NCBI RefSeq assembly: GCF_029894165.1
Contig: NZ_JARXXU010000001.1
Span: 868,001 to 932,000 of the forward strand
Direction of reading: 5' to 3'
DNA: 64,000 bases
DNA from: Aurantimicrobium minutum
GTDB taxonomy: Bacteria > Actinomycetota > Actinomycetes > Actinomycetales > Microbacteriaceae
Shown here in pieces: positions 17,502 through 26,347 of the stretch. Below the pieces are notes generated by a model, which saw only the letters and a program-made list of their open reading frames with translations, was not told the origin of the DNA and ran no database searches. Numbering within the stretch: position 1 is the first letter of the stretch; every line of letters starts with the position of its first letter. Made by a program: the position numbers and the translations under genes.

Positions 17502-18086
17502 ATGAACCCCTTCGTGCTCGCCACCCACAATCAGCACAAGACTGAAGAATTCAACGCGATTCTGGGCGAGCTCGTGCCCGGCATTACCGTCGTCGGATAC
17601 GACGGGCCAGAACCCGTCGAAGACGGGGTGAGCTTTGCGGAAAACGCGCTGATCAAGGCGCGTGCCGCCGCCGCTCACACCGGGTTGCCCTCGTTATCCG
17701 ATGACTCTGGAATCTGTGTCGATGTACTCGGCGGTGCACCCGGGATTTTCTCTGCCCGCTGGGCCGGTGCGCAGAAAGACAATGCAGCGAATGTGCAACT
17801 GCTCCTGGATCAACTCAGCGATGTGCGTGACGGGGATCGTGGCGCCCACTTCACCTGCCACATCGCTGTGGTCATGCCAGAAACGGGAGAAGAGTTTGTC
17901 GTCGTGGGCAACTGGCCAGGCCGCATTGCCCGAGAAGTTCATGGCGTCAACGGTTTTGGTTATGACCCCATCTTTATTCCTGAAGGGTTCGAGGTCAGCG
18001 CAGCTATCCTCGACCCGTCTGAGAAGAACCGCATGAGCCACCGCTCACGCGCCTTGGTAGCACTGGCAGAAAGATTGAACTCATGA
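17502..18086 (+). CDS. rdgB: RdgB/HAM1 non-canonical purine NTP pyrophosphatase
   Basis: 194 residues. It hydrolyses dITP, ITP and XTP to monophosphates and so keeps deaminated purines out of nucleic acids. Motifs: ATHNQHKTEEF (~5-15), the metal-binding SDDSGICVD (~66-74), GFGYDPIF and a final SHRSRALVAL. The rph-rdgB order is conserved across many bacteria. Its stop overlaps the next ATG by 4 nt (ATGA). Confidence 0.95.
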   Translation: MNPFVLATHNQHKTEEFNAILGELVPGITVVGYDGPEPVEDGVSFAENALIKARAAAAHTGLPSLSDDSGICVDVLGGAPGIFSARWAGAQKDNAANVQLLLDQLSDVRDGDRGAHFTCHIAVVMPETGEEFVVVGNWPGRIAREVHGVNGFGYDPIFIPEGFEVSAAILDPSEKNRMSHRSRALVALAERLNS

Positions 18087-18775
18087 CAGATCTCGCAGGC
18101 AAGCGCATACTCGTGACCGGGGCCACTGGCGCTCTCGGGTCCCGTATCGCCACACTTCTTGCAGGGGCAGGTTCACAGTTAGTTCTCACCGGCCGCGATG
18201 CCCAGAAACTCCAGGACCTTGGCCTCAACGCTGAGTTATTCACCCTTGATTTGGCACAGCCGGGTGCAGCTGCCTCTCTCGTTCACACCGCGGCCAGCGC
18301 AGGCCAGCTCGACGGTATCGTCATCGCCCATGGCGTGGTGGCTTTTGGTCCCGTCGCCGAGTTGGATCCTGAAACGGTGAACACTCTCACTGTGCTGAAC
18401 CAAACCTCAGCCATTGAGTTGCTGCGCGCAGCCATTCCTGCTCTTCAGGCAGCAAAGGCTGCTGGCTCTGAGCCGTTCGTCCTCACTATTTCTGGCGTCA
18501 TCGCGGACATGCCAACAGCGGGCATGGCAGCATATGGTGCATCCAAGGCTGGTCTGAAGGCGTTTGTGTCGGCAACTCAGCGGGAGCTGCGCCGTGAAGG
18601 TATTCGCGTGGTGGACACCCGTCCACCTCACACTGAAACGGGGCTGGCAGGCCGTGCCATTGCAGGTGTGGCTCCTGCGATGCCACAGGGCCTGGACCCC
18701 GATGCCGTCGCCGTTCGTATTCTTACTGCGATCACGACAGATGAGAAGGACGTTCCTGCGGAATCCTTCGCTTAG
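18083..18775 (+). CDS. Short-chain dehydrogenase/reductase
   Basis: 230 residues, classical SDR length. The Rossmann glycine motif VTGATGALGSR is at ~11-21 and the catalytic Tyr-x3-Lys is in AAYGASKAGL (~153-162), with a preceding Ser in LTISGVIAD. The IAHGVVAFGP stretch replaces the usual NNAG motif. The substrate is unknown. Translationally coupled to rdgB; the 3' end overlaps the convergent asparaginase by 4 bp. Confidence 0.85.
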   Translation: MTDLAGKRILVTGATGALGSRIATLLAGAGSQLVLTGRDAQKLQDLGLNAELFTLDLAQPGAAASLVHTAASAGQLDGIVIAHGVVAFGPVAELDPETVNTLTVLNQTSAIELLRAAIPALQAAKAAGSEPFVLTISGVIADMPTAGMAAYGASKAGLKAFVSATQRELRREGIRVVDTRPPHTETGLAGRAIAGVAPAMPQGLDPDAVAVRILTAITTDEKDVPAESFA

Positions 18776-19761
18776 AACGTCGTTCGGAGTTCTCCGACAA
18801 CATTTCCGCCGCCATACACCTCGGTGTGCAGGCGGGGAACGAGTGCATCCATCTGGGCTTGGCTCAGTGCGCCCACTCGAACCAATGCCTGCAGTGCCAC
18901 GATTGGTGCCGTGCGGAGATTGCCGTCGAGGATCTTGGTCGCGACGGTGGTGCCATCAGGGGTGGCGATGAGAAACACGCCCTCATAGCCAGATTTGGCA
19001 ATGAATCCCAGCTCTTCCATGATCACAGTGTCTGGTTCACCTGGTGCGCCCACAACCCAGGGGGTGGCCAACATGGCGGATGTCAGTGCTGTACTCGACG
19101 AACCAATGTTGAAAGGTGCAGAGTCGTCTGAGGTAATGAGCTTCGCCACACCACGTGCCAGTGCGGTCAAAGGCATTGCGTGCACGGGTGCTCCGCAGCC
19201 ATCAACTGCGCTGTGAGTAATGGTTTCTCCGGTGAGATATTCAATGACGTCGCGTATACGCAGCTGCAGAGGGTGTGTGGGGTCGAGATAGGTGCTGGTA
19301 GGCCAGTCCTGTTCCAGGCAGGCCAGAAGCATGGCTGCATGCTTGCCCGAGCAGCAGTGGTAAATGGGTTCGGGGCCGCCATTTGCCAGATACACCTGCT
19401 TGAGCATGGCCTTATCGATGGGCCATTCGCTGGCACAGCGCAGGTCACCGTCCATGAATTCTCCCCGGGAGAGAACTTCGCGTACTAAGGCAACGTGGTC
19501 AGCAGAACCGTTGTGGCTTGCTGTGGCGATTGCTGCGTGGGTGCCCATGAGTTCGATACCGGTGGACATGATGCCCATTGCTTGGAAAAGTTTCATGGCG
19601 GAGCGAGGAAAAACTTCTGCGTCAGGATCGCCCTTGGAGAAGCTGACGGTTCCTGTGGGGTCAACGACAACCACGCTGCCGGCGTGACGCGATTCGATGA
19701 AGTCATTGCGAACTAAAACGGCGAGTTCTTCAGAGGTAGCGACGGTTCCAGTGCCAGCCAT
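18772..19761 (-). CDS. Asparaginase (PF06089 family)
   Basis: 329 residues. Hydrolyses asparagine to aspartate. The conserved blocks of this bacterial asparaginase II family are present: SHNGSADHV (~86-94), CSGKHAAMLLAC (~137-148), DGCGAPVHAMPL (~188-199) and a C-terminal LVPRLHTEVYGGGNVVGEL. AGGA lies 7 nt before the ATG. Only about 28 bp separate it from the gabT terminator, so it depends either on read-through or on a promoter overlapping that hairpin. It fits the amino-acid catabolic theme with gabT and aspA. Confidence 0.88.
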   Translation of the reverse strand: MAGTGTVATSEELAVLVRNDFIESRHAGSVVVVDPTGTVSFSKGDPDAEVFPRSAMKLFQAMGIMSTGIELMGTHAAIATASHNGSADHVALVREVLSRGEFMDGDLRCASEWPIDKAMLKQVYLANGGPEPIYHCCSGKHAAMLLACLEQDWPTSTYLDPTHPLQLRIRDVIEYLTGETITHSAVDGCGAPVHAMPLTALARGVAKLITSDDSAPFNIGSSSTALTSAMLATPWVVGAPGEPDTVIMEELGFIAKSGYEGVFLIATPDGTTVATKILDGNLRTAPIVALQALVRVGALSQAQMDALVPRLHTEVYGGGNVVGELRTTF

Positions 19762-19789
19762 GATCGTGTCCTATTCCTGACAAGAAAGA

Positions 19790-19818
19790 AGGGGTCACCA
19801 CTTCTCGTGGTGACCCCT
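19790..19818 (-). terminator. Intrinsic terminator after gabT
   Basis: A perfect 12-bp stem (AGGGGTCACCAC and its complement) with a 5-nt loop, followed on the minus strand by TTCTTTCTT. It sits between gabT and the asparaginase start, so it may limit rather than block read-through. Confidence 0.8.
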
Positions 19819-19832
19819 CACAATCTACTTTG

Positions 19833-21176
19833 TTAGAGAGCTGATAGGGCCTCATCGAGGACGGTGAGAGCATCTTCGAGAAGTGCATCGCTGGTCTTGA
19901 CCGAGGGGAGGAATCGCAACACGTTTCCGTAGGTTCCGGCCGAAAGCAGCAGGAGACCGTGCTGGGCGCCATAGGCGACCATGCTGGTGACTGCTTCCGG
20001 GTAGGGGTCTTTGGTTCCGGGGTGAACAAGCTCGATAGCAAGCATGGCGCCCTTGCCGCGGACGTCACCGATTTCAGGGTGCTTATCCTGCAGCGTGCGC
20101 AGGCCACCACCCAGGACTCGCTCGACGCGCTTGGCTTCTTCGAGCAGGTTGTCTTTCTCGATTTCGCTGAATACGGCGATAGATGCTGCACAGGAAACAG
20201 GGTTACCGCCGAAGGTTCCGCCCAGTCCACCGGGGTGAGATGCGTCCATGATTTCGGCGCGACCGGTTACGGCAGCGATAGGCATACCTCCACCGACACC
20301 CTTCGCAATGGTGATGAGGTCAGGGACGAAACCAAAACCTTCACTGGAGAAGTAGGCGCCGGTACGAGCCATGCCTGCCTGTACCTCGTCAGCGACGAAG
20401 ACAACGTTGTTTGCAGTGCACCAGTCCTGGATGGCATTGAGGTAGCCATCAGCAGGAACGATGAAGCCACCTTCACCCTGAATGGGCTCGGCAAAAATAG
20501 CGGCCAAGTCCTGAGCCCCGACAGTCTTCTCCAGGTACCAAATGGTGCGCTTGGCTGCCTCGGCCCCGCTCAAACCGTCGCGGTAGGGGTAAGAGCTCGG
20601 TGCGCGGAAAATAGAGGGTGCGGTGGGACCATACCCGGTTGCATAGGGAGCGTTCTTGAAGTTCATGCTCATGGTCAAGTTAGTGCGACCGTGATACGCG
20701 TGATCAAGAACAGCAATACCGTTCTTGCCGGTGTACTTGCGGGCAATCTTGACCGCGTTCTCCACTGCCTCCGCACCGGAGTTGCACAACATTGTGCGCT
20801 TGGCGTGGGTACCCGGTGTGTGCTTCGCCAAAAGTTCAGCAACACGGACATACCCTTCGAAAGGGGTCACGGTGAAGCAAACGTGAGTGAAGTGGTTGGC
20901 CGCTTCGGTGACCGCTGCCACCACAGCATCGTTTGCGTGACCAATGGTAGTCACGCCGATGCCGGTCGCGAAGTCGATGAACTGGTTGCCGTCAATGTCT
21001 TTCACAATCGAGCCGTAGGCGTTCTCGATGTAGACCGGCAGGGCTGCGCCCACGCCGGGAGGAATAACTTCTGCGCGTCGCTTGTGCATTTCCTGAGACT
21101 TGGGCCCAGGAATCGCGGTGACAATCTTGCGTTCCTGTGTGACTGCAACTGAGGCGGGGGCAGAGGTGTTTGACAT
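19833..21176 (-). CDS. gabT: 4-aminobutyrate-2-oxoglutarate transaminase
   Basis: 447 residues, class-III PLP aminotransferase. The PLP lysine is in TIAKGVGGGMPIAAV (~290), preceded by VVFVADEVQAG, with the phosphate site LCNSGAEAVENAVKIAR (~129-145). The N-terminus GPKSQEMHKRRAEVIPPGVG is typical of actinobacterial GABA transaminases. It makes succinate semialdehyde from GABA; no adjacent succinate-semialdehyde dehydrogenase is present, although an aldehyde dehydrogenase lies at 38.7 kb. TAGGAT sits 6 nt before the ATG, and two palindromes lie further upstream. Confidence 0.92.
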   Translation of the reverse strand: MSNTSAPASVAVTQERKIVTAIPGPKSQEMHKRRAEVIPPGVGAALPVYIENAYGSIVKDIDGNQFIDFATGIGVTTIGHANDAVVAAVTEAANHFTHVCFTVTPFEGYVRVAELLAKHTPGTHAKRTMLCNSGAEAVENAVKIARKYTGKNGIAVLDHAYHGRTNLTMSMNFKNAPYATGYGPTAPSIFRAPSSYPYRDGLSGAEAAKRTIWYLEKTVGAQDLAAIFAEPIQGEGGFIVPADGYLNAIQDWCTANNVVFVADEVQAGMARTGAYFSSEGFGFVPDLITIAKGVGGGMPIAAVTGRAEIMDASHPGGLGGTFGGNPVSCAASIAVFSEIEKDNLLEEAKRVERVLGGGLRTLQDKHPEIGDVRGKGAMLAIELVHPGTKDPYPEAVTSMVAYGAQHGLLLLSAGTYGNVLRFLPSVKTSDALLEDALTVLDEALSAL

Positions 21177-21182
21177 AGTGCA

Positions 21183-21188
21183 ATCCTA
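21183..21188 (-). promoter_or_regulatory. -10-like box TAGGAT, 6 nt before gabT
   Basis: TAGGAT-N6-ATG on the minus strand, with no Shine-Dalgarno in between. Confidence 0.5.
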
Positions 21189-21223
21189 ACTTCGAAGCGT
21201 TCAAATGCAGTGGGTGTTGGGCC

Positions 21224-21240
21224 GAAATATTCGCTATTTC
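21224..21240. promoter_or_regulatory. Palindrome GAAATA-N5-TATTTC in the gabT/dxr spacer
   Basis: Perfect 6-bp inverted repeat, centred about 56 bp upstream of the gabT start. It is a candidate regulator site; no regulator gene lies nearby. Confidence 0.4.
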
Positions 21241-21266
21241 TCAGGGAATTTACAAAAGTCGCGATC

Positions 21267-21285
21267 TGTTGCGCGTGATGCAACA
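21267..21285. promoter_or_regulatory. Palindrome TGTTGC-N7-GCAACA in the gabT/dxr spacer
   Basis: Perfect 6-bp inverted repeat 36 bp before the dxr ATG at 21321 and about 100 bp from gabT. The TTGC/GCAA arms resemble Lrp- or LacI-like operators in form, but the regulator is unknown. Confidence 0.4.
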
Positions 21286-21320
21286 AACATGCGCAGCCCA
21301 GCCGTGGAAAGATGGCAGGT

Positions 21321-22403
21321 ATGCGTCGCATCCTCATCCTCGGATCTTCAGGTTCTATCGGAACCCAAGCGCTCGACGTGATTCGAGCCAACCGCGACCG
21401 TTTCGAGGTTGTCGGTCTTTCCGTCGGCTCGAATCGCGAGATGCTGCATGCCCAGGCAACCGAGTTTGGTGTGAGCAATATTGCCGTCGGTCACGCTGAA
21501 GCAGAGGACATGGTTCGCTCGGTTAATGCCGATGTTGTGCTCAACGGAATTACCGGTTCTGTGGGCCTGGGGCCCACCCTCGCAGCACTCGAAACAGGCA
21601 AGACGCTGGCACTGGCCAACAAGGAAAGTCTTATCGTGGGCGGAACTCTGGTGACAGATTTAGCCACCCCTGGACAGATTGTTCCCGTGGATTCAGAGCA
21701 TTCGGCGATAGCCCAAGCCTTAGTTTCAGGTACCCACGCAGAAGTCCGGCGGCTCGTTCTCACTGCATCCGGTGGACCTTTCCGAGGCAGAAGCCGTGAG
21801 TCTCTCGTGGATGTCACCCCAGCAGAAGCTCTCGCTCATCCCACCTGGGACATGGGCCTGGTGGTGACCACGAACTCTTCGACCTTGGTCAACAAGGGTC
21901 TGGAGGTTATCGAAGCGCACCTGTTGTTTGATATTCCATTTGACCGGATTGACGTGACGGTGCACCCGCAGTCGATCGTGCACTCGATGGTGGAGTTCGT
22001 GGATGGTTCCACGATTGCTCAGGCCTCGCCTCCCGATATGCGTTTGCCTATTTCTCTAGGGCTGGACTGGCCGCACCGCGTTGCGGGGGTGGGGGAGCCC
22101 CTGGATTGGTCGACGGCTCAGAACTGGACATTCGAGCCCTTGGACGAAGACGCATTCCCTGCAGTCTGGTTGGCCAAACAGGTCGGTGTTGCTGGCGCAA
22201 CCTTCCCCGCCGTCTTCAACGCGGCCAACGAGCAGGCCGTGATGGCCTTCCATGCAGGTCGCATTGGGTATCTGGACATTTTGACCACGATTCAGCGCGT
22301 AGTGGACGAACACACTCCGGAGTCGGGCACACTCACCCGCGAAGCTGTTCTCGACGCAGAGCTGTGGGCACGTCAGCGTGCGGATGCTGTCATCGGCAAC
22401 TAG
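21321..22403 (+). CDS. dxr: 1-deoxy-D-xylulose 5-phosphate reductoisomerase
   Basis: 360 residues. Second step of the MEP isoprenoid pathway. The N-terminal NADPH site [18 protein letters not shown], the metal ligands in DSEHSAI (~133) and the [14 protein letters not shown] and [12 protein letters not shown] blocks are all visible. ATG 21321 (MRRILI) matches the family's usual start better than the ATG at 21312. It heads a dxr-rip1-ispG cluster typical of actinobacteria. Confidence 0.96.
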   Translation: MRRILILGSSGSIGTQALDVIRANRDRFEVVGLSVGSNREMLHAQATEFGVSNIAVGHAEAEDMVRSVNADVVLNGITGSVGLGPTLAALETGKTLALANKESLIVGGTLVTDLATPGQIVPVDSEHSAIAQALVSGTHAEVRRLVLTASGGPFRGRSRESLVDVTPAEALAHPTWDMGLVVTTNSSTLVNKGLEVIEAHLLFDIPFDRIDVTVHPQSIVHSMVEFVDGSTIAQASPPDMRLPISLGLDWPHRVAGVGEPLDWSTAQNWTFEPLDEDAFPAVWLAKQVGVAGATFPAVFNAANEQAVMAFHAGRIGYLDILTTIQRVVDEHTPESGTLTREAVLDAELWARQRADAVIGN

Positions 22404-22447
22404 GTGTTCTCGGGTGATTGTCAGACGGTGGAGTTAATCTTTTTCTA

Positions 22448-23776
22448 ATGGATACTTTCTGGCTCTACGTATTGGGCATCGCCATCTTTGTGATTGGTCT
22501 TGCCGTCTCTATTGGTCTGCACGAAATAGGCCACTTAGTCCCTGCGAAGATCTTCAAGGTGCGTGTTGGCCAATACATGATTGGCTTTGGTCCCACCTTG
22601 TTCTCGCGCACAGTGGGCGAGACGGAATATGGCGTGAAAGCCCTCCCGCTCGGGGGGTATATCTCGATGGCGGGCATGTTCCCACCCGGTGATGAACCCA
22701 CCGAATCTAAGCGGGGAATCCGTCGCCTCTTTGGCAAGCTCGTTCAGGATGCCCGCCAAGCCAGCGACGAGAGCATGGTTGATCTCGACCGTTCTCGGGC
22801 TTTTTATCACCTGCCCGTCTGGAAGCGCATCATCATCATGCTCGGTGGCCCGTTCATGAACCTGCTGTTGGCCTTCGTCCTATTTGCCATCTTGGTTGTA
22901 GGTTTTGGTCAGCCCACGTCGTCGACGACTGTGGCTGGTGTGACCGAGTGTGTGACAGCAGAAGGCGTGCCTGCTGAGTGCAGTGCGGACACTGTGGTGG
23001 CACCGGGAGCTGAGGCGGGTCTGCTCGCGGGCGACACCATCATTTCCATTGACGGTGAGCCCGTCACTGACTGGAATTCGGGCACAGAGGTCATTCGTTC
23101 CTCTGCCGGGGTGCCACTCACCGTCGTCGTGGAGCGTGATGGTGCAGAACAGACCCTCATCATCACTCCGGTTACCGCTCAACGACCTGAATACGATGCG
23201 CAGGGCGCACCCGTTTTAGATTCTTCGGGCAACCCCCTCATCTCTGAAGTTGGTTTTGTGGGCATTTCCCCCGAAACCAAGCTTCAGTCTCAGCCCATCA
23301 CGGCAGTGTTCCCCATGATGTGGCAAAACGTCACTGGCGTGACCACCATGATCATCAACCTGCCCCAGCGCATGGTTGATGTGGGGCAAGCTGCCTTCGG
23401 AACTGAAGCACGCGACCCCAACGGTCCGATCGGCGTTGTTGGTGTTGGACGTGTGGCTGGGGAAATCACCAGCACAGACATGGTCCCCACTGAAGCGAAG
23501 GGTGCAACACTCATCGGTCTTCTTGCGTCGTTGAACATCGCGTTGTTTGTTTTCAACATGGTGCCACTGCTTCCACTGGACGGTGGCCATATCGCCGGTG
23601 CTATCTATGAAGCCATCCGTCGACAGGTTGCGAAACTTCGTCACAAGCCAGACCCGGGGCCTTTTGACACCGCAAAGTTGATGCCTTTGACCTTGGTTGT
23701 CGTCATTTTGCTTGGTTCAATGAGCGCTCTTCTGCTCTACGCGGACATCTTCAAGCCAATCAGTGTCTTTGGCTAA
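22448..23776 (+). CDS. Site-2 (M50) intramembrane metalloprotease, Rip1/RseP type
   Basis: 442 residues. The zinc motif HEIGH is in the first helix (~25-29) and the second metal-site segment NMVPLLPLDGGHI is at ~370. A central PDZ domain (about 180-260) includes GLLAGDTIISIDGEPV. Such proteases cut anti-sigma factors and other membrane proteins after a first cleavage. ATG 22448 is chosen because a TAATCT box lies 7 nt upstream and the helix follows at once; a TTG at 22418 is possible but unlikely. It lies between dxr and ispG as in Mycobacterium. Confidence 0.93.
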   Translation: MDTFWLYVLGIAIFVIGLAVSIGLHEIGHLVPAKIFKVRVGQYMIGFGPTLFSRTVGETEYGVKALPLGGYISMAGMFPPGDEPTESKRGIRRLFGKLVQDARQASDESMVDLDRSRAFYHLPVWKRIIIMLGGPFMNLLLAFVLFAILVVGFGQPTSSTTVAGVTECVTAEGVPAECSADTVVAPGAEAGLLAGDTIISIDGEPVTDWNSGTEVIRSSAGVPLTVVVERDGAEQTLIITPVTAQRPEYDAQGAPVLDSSGNPLISEVGFVGISPETKLQSQPITAVFPMMWQNVTGVTTMIINLPQRMVDVGQAAFGTEARDPNGPIGVVGVGRVAGEITSTDMVPTEAKGATLIGLLASLNIALFVFNMVPLLPLDGGHIAGAIYEAIRRQVAKLRHKPDPGPFDTAKLMPLTLVVVILLGSMSALLLYADIFKPISVFG

Positions 23777-23798
23777 CCATTTCTGCACTTTCCACGCG

Positions 23799-23804
23799 TA
23801 AGCT
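23799..23804 (+). promoter_or_regulatory. -10-like box TAAGCT, 6 nt before ispG
   Basis: TAAGCT-N6-GTG in the 34-bp gap after the M50 protease, suggesting ispG can be made from its own leaderless transcript. Confidence 0.45.
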
Positions 23805-23810
23805 ATTGCC

Positions 23811-24959
23811 GTGCCAGCTGTGAATTTGGGAATGCCCAAGACCCCTGAAGTCCTTACCCCGCGTCGTCAATCACGCCAAATCAAGGTCGGCAAGGTGCTT
23901 GTTGGTGGAGATGCCCAGGTGAGCGTGCAGTCCATGTGCACCACGCCCACGACGAACATCAATGCGACCCTGCAACAGATAGCTGAACTCACTGCATCGG
24001 GCTGTGACATTGTTCGTGTTGCTGTGCCCAGCCGGGACGACGCTGAAGCACTTCCGATCATTGCGAAGAAGAGTCAGATCCCCGTCATCGCGGACATCCA
24101 TTTCCAGCCCAACTACGTCTATGCCGCCATCGATGCAGGGTGTGCTGCTGTTCGTGTGAACCCGGGCAACATTCGTAAGTTTGATGACCAGGTGGGTGAG
24201 ATTGCTCGTCGCGCCAAAGAGGCAGGCGTCAGCATCCGTATCGGGGTGAACGCTGGTTCACTTGATCCTCGGCTGCTGGAAAAGTATGGCAAGGCGACCC
24301 CCGAGGCGCTCGTGGAGAGCGCAGTGTGGGAAGCGAGCCTGTTCGAAGAACACGATTTCCATGACTTCAAGATTTCGGTCAAGCACAACGACCCTGTCGT
24401 CATGGTCAAGGCCTACCGCCAGCTCGCAGAGCGTGGTGACTGGCCACTCCACCTCGGTGTGACGGAAGCGGGTCCGTCCTTCCAGGGAACCATCAAGTCG
24501 GCAACCGCCTTCGGCATTCTGTTGGGCGAGGGAATTGGTGACACTATTCGTGTTTCCCTTTCCGCTCCTCCCGCAGAAGAGGTCAAGGTTGGTCTGCAGA
24601 TTCTGCAGTCATTGAACCTGCGTGAACGCAAGCTCGAAATTGTCTCCTGCCCCAGCTGCGGCCGTGCGCAGGTTGATGTCTACAAGCTGGCTAATGACGT
24701 CACCGAAGGCCTTGAGGGCATGACCGTGCCACTGCGTGTTGCCGTGATGGGTTGCGTGGTGAATGGACCGGGTGAAGCACGCGATGCTGACCTCGGTGTT
24801 GCCTCGGGTAACGGCAAGGGCCAGATTTTCGTCAAGGGTGAAGTTGTGAAGACTGTTCCCGAGAGTGAAATTGTTGCCACGTTGATTGAAGAAGCCAACC
24901 GACTAGCTGCGGAGATGCCTGCCTCTGAAGTTGGCACCGTTCAGGTCATCACCCCTTAA
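23811..24959 (+). CDS. ispG: 4-hydroxy-3-methylbut-2-enyl diphosphate synthase
   Basis: 382 residues, the short bacterial form. It makes HMBPP from MEcPP with a [4Fe-4S] cluster. The cluster ligands are in SCPSCGRAQ (~279-287) and [11 protein letters not shown] (~313-323), and the TIM-barrel half has [18 protein letters not shown] and VRVNPGNI. With dxr this gives two enzymes of the MEP pathway; the flavodoxin or ferredoxin partner is not in the window. Confidence 0.96.
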   Translation: MPAVNLGMPKTPEVLTPRRQSRQIKVGKVLVGGDAQVSVQSMCTTPTTNINATLQQIAELTASGCDIVRVAVPSRDDAEALPIIAKKSQIPVIADIHFQPNYVYAAIDAGCAAVRVNPGNIRKFDDQVGEIARRAKEAGVSIRIGVNAGSLDPRLLEKYGKATPEALVESAVWEASLFEEHDFHDFKISVKHNDPVVMVKAYRQLAERGDWPLHLGVTEAGPSFQGTIKSATAFGILLGEGIGDTIRVSLSAPPAEEVKVGLQILQSLNLRERKLEIVSCPSCGRAQVDVYKLANDVTEGLEGMTVPLRVAVMGCVVNGPGEARDADLGVASGNGKGQIFVKGEVVKTVPESEIVATLIEEANRLAAEMPASEVGTVQVITP

Positions 24960-24975
24960 ACCCTGGAGTTGCCCA

Positions 24976-25059
24976 ATGTCTGGTCCGTTTCTTGTTGCCG
25001 CGTTTGTTTTCTTGCTGCTCATTGCCGTGGGTGTCGTCATCTTTCGACGTATGAAATAA
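24976..25059 (+). CDS. Predicted 27-residue single-pass membrane peptide
   Basis: A short reading frame with GGAG 7 nt before its ATG. It has one hydrophobic stretch (LVAAFVFLLLIAVGVVIF) closed by a basic RRMK tail, the positive-inside pattern of small membrane proteins. It lies 16 bp after ispG and is followed by a GC-rich palindrome ACCCCCGGGGGT (about 25059-25070). It belongs to no family I recognise; coding is supported only by the ribosome site and composition. Confidence 0.45.
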   Translation: MSGPFLVAAFVFLLLIAVGVVIFRRMK

Positions 25060-25072
25060 ACCCCCGGGGGTA

Positions 25073-25078
25073 TAGCCT
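25073..25078 (+). promoter_or_regulatory. -10-like box TAGCCT, 6 nt before the MFS gene
   Basis: TAGCCT-N6-GTG. The spacer CTAGTC contains no Shine-Dalgarno. Confidence 0.45.
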
Positions 25079-25084
25079 CTAGTC

Positions 25085-26338
25085 GTGACCATTCTCGACT
25101 ACGTCTCCATTCAGCGCCGTTCGCTCCGCGTTCTTGCGACCGGACAGGTCCTCGGCGGACTAGGAATGGGAGCGGCATTCTCTCTCGGGTCACTCCTGAC
25201 GGCCGAGGTGGGAGGATCTCCCGCCTATGCCGGTCTGTCGGCCACCATGTCGACGTTGGGCACTGCACTTTTCGCTATTCCGTTGGCTCGCTTGGCAGGC
25301 CGTGTCGGTCGCCGTTACGCACTCGCAACCGGTGGAACCATTGGTCTGATCGGCGCCATCATGGTAATCGTGGCGGCCTCGGCTAACAGTCTGCCTTTCC
25401 TGTTGTTTGGAATGTTGGTTCTCGGCGCGGGTGGTGCAGTCAACCTGCAGACCCGCTTCGCGGCTGCCGACCTGGCCAAGCCTGAGACACGTGCTCGTGA
25501 TCTCTCACTGGTGGTTTGGGCAACAACGATTGGCGTTGTTGCAGGCCCTAACTTGGTGGGTCCCGGTGATGCACTGGGTGAAACTCTGGGACTTCCGCCA
25601 CTGACAGGTGCGTTTGCCCTGGCCGCTATTGCACAACTGTTTGCAGCGATTTTGTATCTGACGTCTTTACGTCCAGATCCACTTCTGGTGGCTCGGCAGC
25701 GTCAGGTCTCTGAAGGCGCTGTACAGGCGCCTGCCAAAAAAGGCTTTGGCGCTGCGCTGAAGATTCTTGCGGCAACGCCAGTTGCAGCCGTTGCTGTCTT
25801 TGCACTGGCCATGAGCCACGCCACCATGGTGGCAGTGATGGCCATGACCCCAGTGCACCTCGCCCTCCACGGCGTCATCATTCCCCTGATTGGGCTCACC
25901 ATCAGCCTGCACACCGCAGGAATGTATGCGTTTTCTCCAATCTTTGGCTGGCTGGCAGACCGCTGGGGCCGAACCACAGTGATTTTGCTAGGGCAAGCCA
26001 TCTTGCTCGCTTCCTTGCTCGTTAACTTCTCTGCCCCCGATTCCGTTCCTGCCGTGACTGTTGCTCTGGTACTTCTTGGCTTGGGATGGTCCGCAGCAAC
26101 CGTGGCATCGAGCGCGCTGCTGACCGAATCGGTCGAACCCCAGGATCGAACCACGGTGCAAGGATTCTCCGACACGGTGATGAGCTTGGCTGGTGCCGGT
26201 GGTGGTGCGCTGGCAGGGCTAGTGCTGGCGGCAGTGGGGTACGGATTGCTCAACATCTGGACCATCTCGTTGGTGGTTCTGGTTGTTATTGCCGTGCTCT
26301 CACTCGGATGGCGCACGAAGCACCACGCCACCGCTTAA
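25085..26338 (+). CDS. MFS transporter
   Basis: 417 residues with twelve hydrophobic helices. The loop 2-3 motif appears as PLARLAGRVGRRYALATGG (~62-80) and the second half has GWLADRWGRTTVILLGQ. It lacks a clear substrate signature; drug or sugar efflux would be a guess. It sits between ispG and proS, where other actinobacteria often have an acetyltransferase gene. GTG start, apparently leaderless. Confidence 0.88.
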   Translation: MTILDYVSIQRRSLRVLATGQVLGGLGMGAAFSLGSLLTAEVGGSPAYAGLSATMSTLGTALFAIPLARLAGRVGRRYALATGGTIGLIGAIMVIVAASANSLPFLLFGMLVLGAGGAVNLQTRFAAADLAKPETRARDLSLVVWATTIGVVAGPNLVGPGDALGETLGLPPLTGAFALAAIAQLFAAILYLTSLRPDPLLVARQRQVSEGAVQAPAKKGFGAALKILAATPVAAVAVFALAMSHATMVAVMAMTPVHLALHGVIIPLIGLTISLHTAGMYAFSPIFGWLADRWGRTTVILLGQAILLASLLVNFSAPDSVPAVTVALVLLGLGWSAATVASSALLTESVEPQDRTTVQGFSDTVMSLAGAGGGALAGLVLAAVGYGLLNIWTISLVVLVVIAVLSLGWRTKHHATA

Positions 26339-26341
26339 GAT
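26336..26341 (+). promoter_or_regulatory. -10-like box TAAGAT, 6 nt before proS
   Basis: TAAGAT-N6-GTG; the TAA is the stop codon of the preceding MFS gene. Confidence 0.45.
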
Positions 26342-26347
26342 TGACGA

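Noticed and set aside
19959-21152. 397-residue open frame opposite gabT
   Set aside because: Antisense shadow; gabT carries a complete PLP aminotransferase signature on the other strand.
25059-25070. ACCCCCGGGGGT as terminator of ispG or the small peptide
   Set aside because: The stem has no loop and no T run; it more likely overlaps the promoter of the MFS gene.
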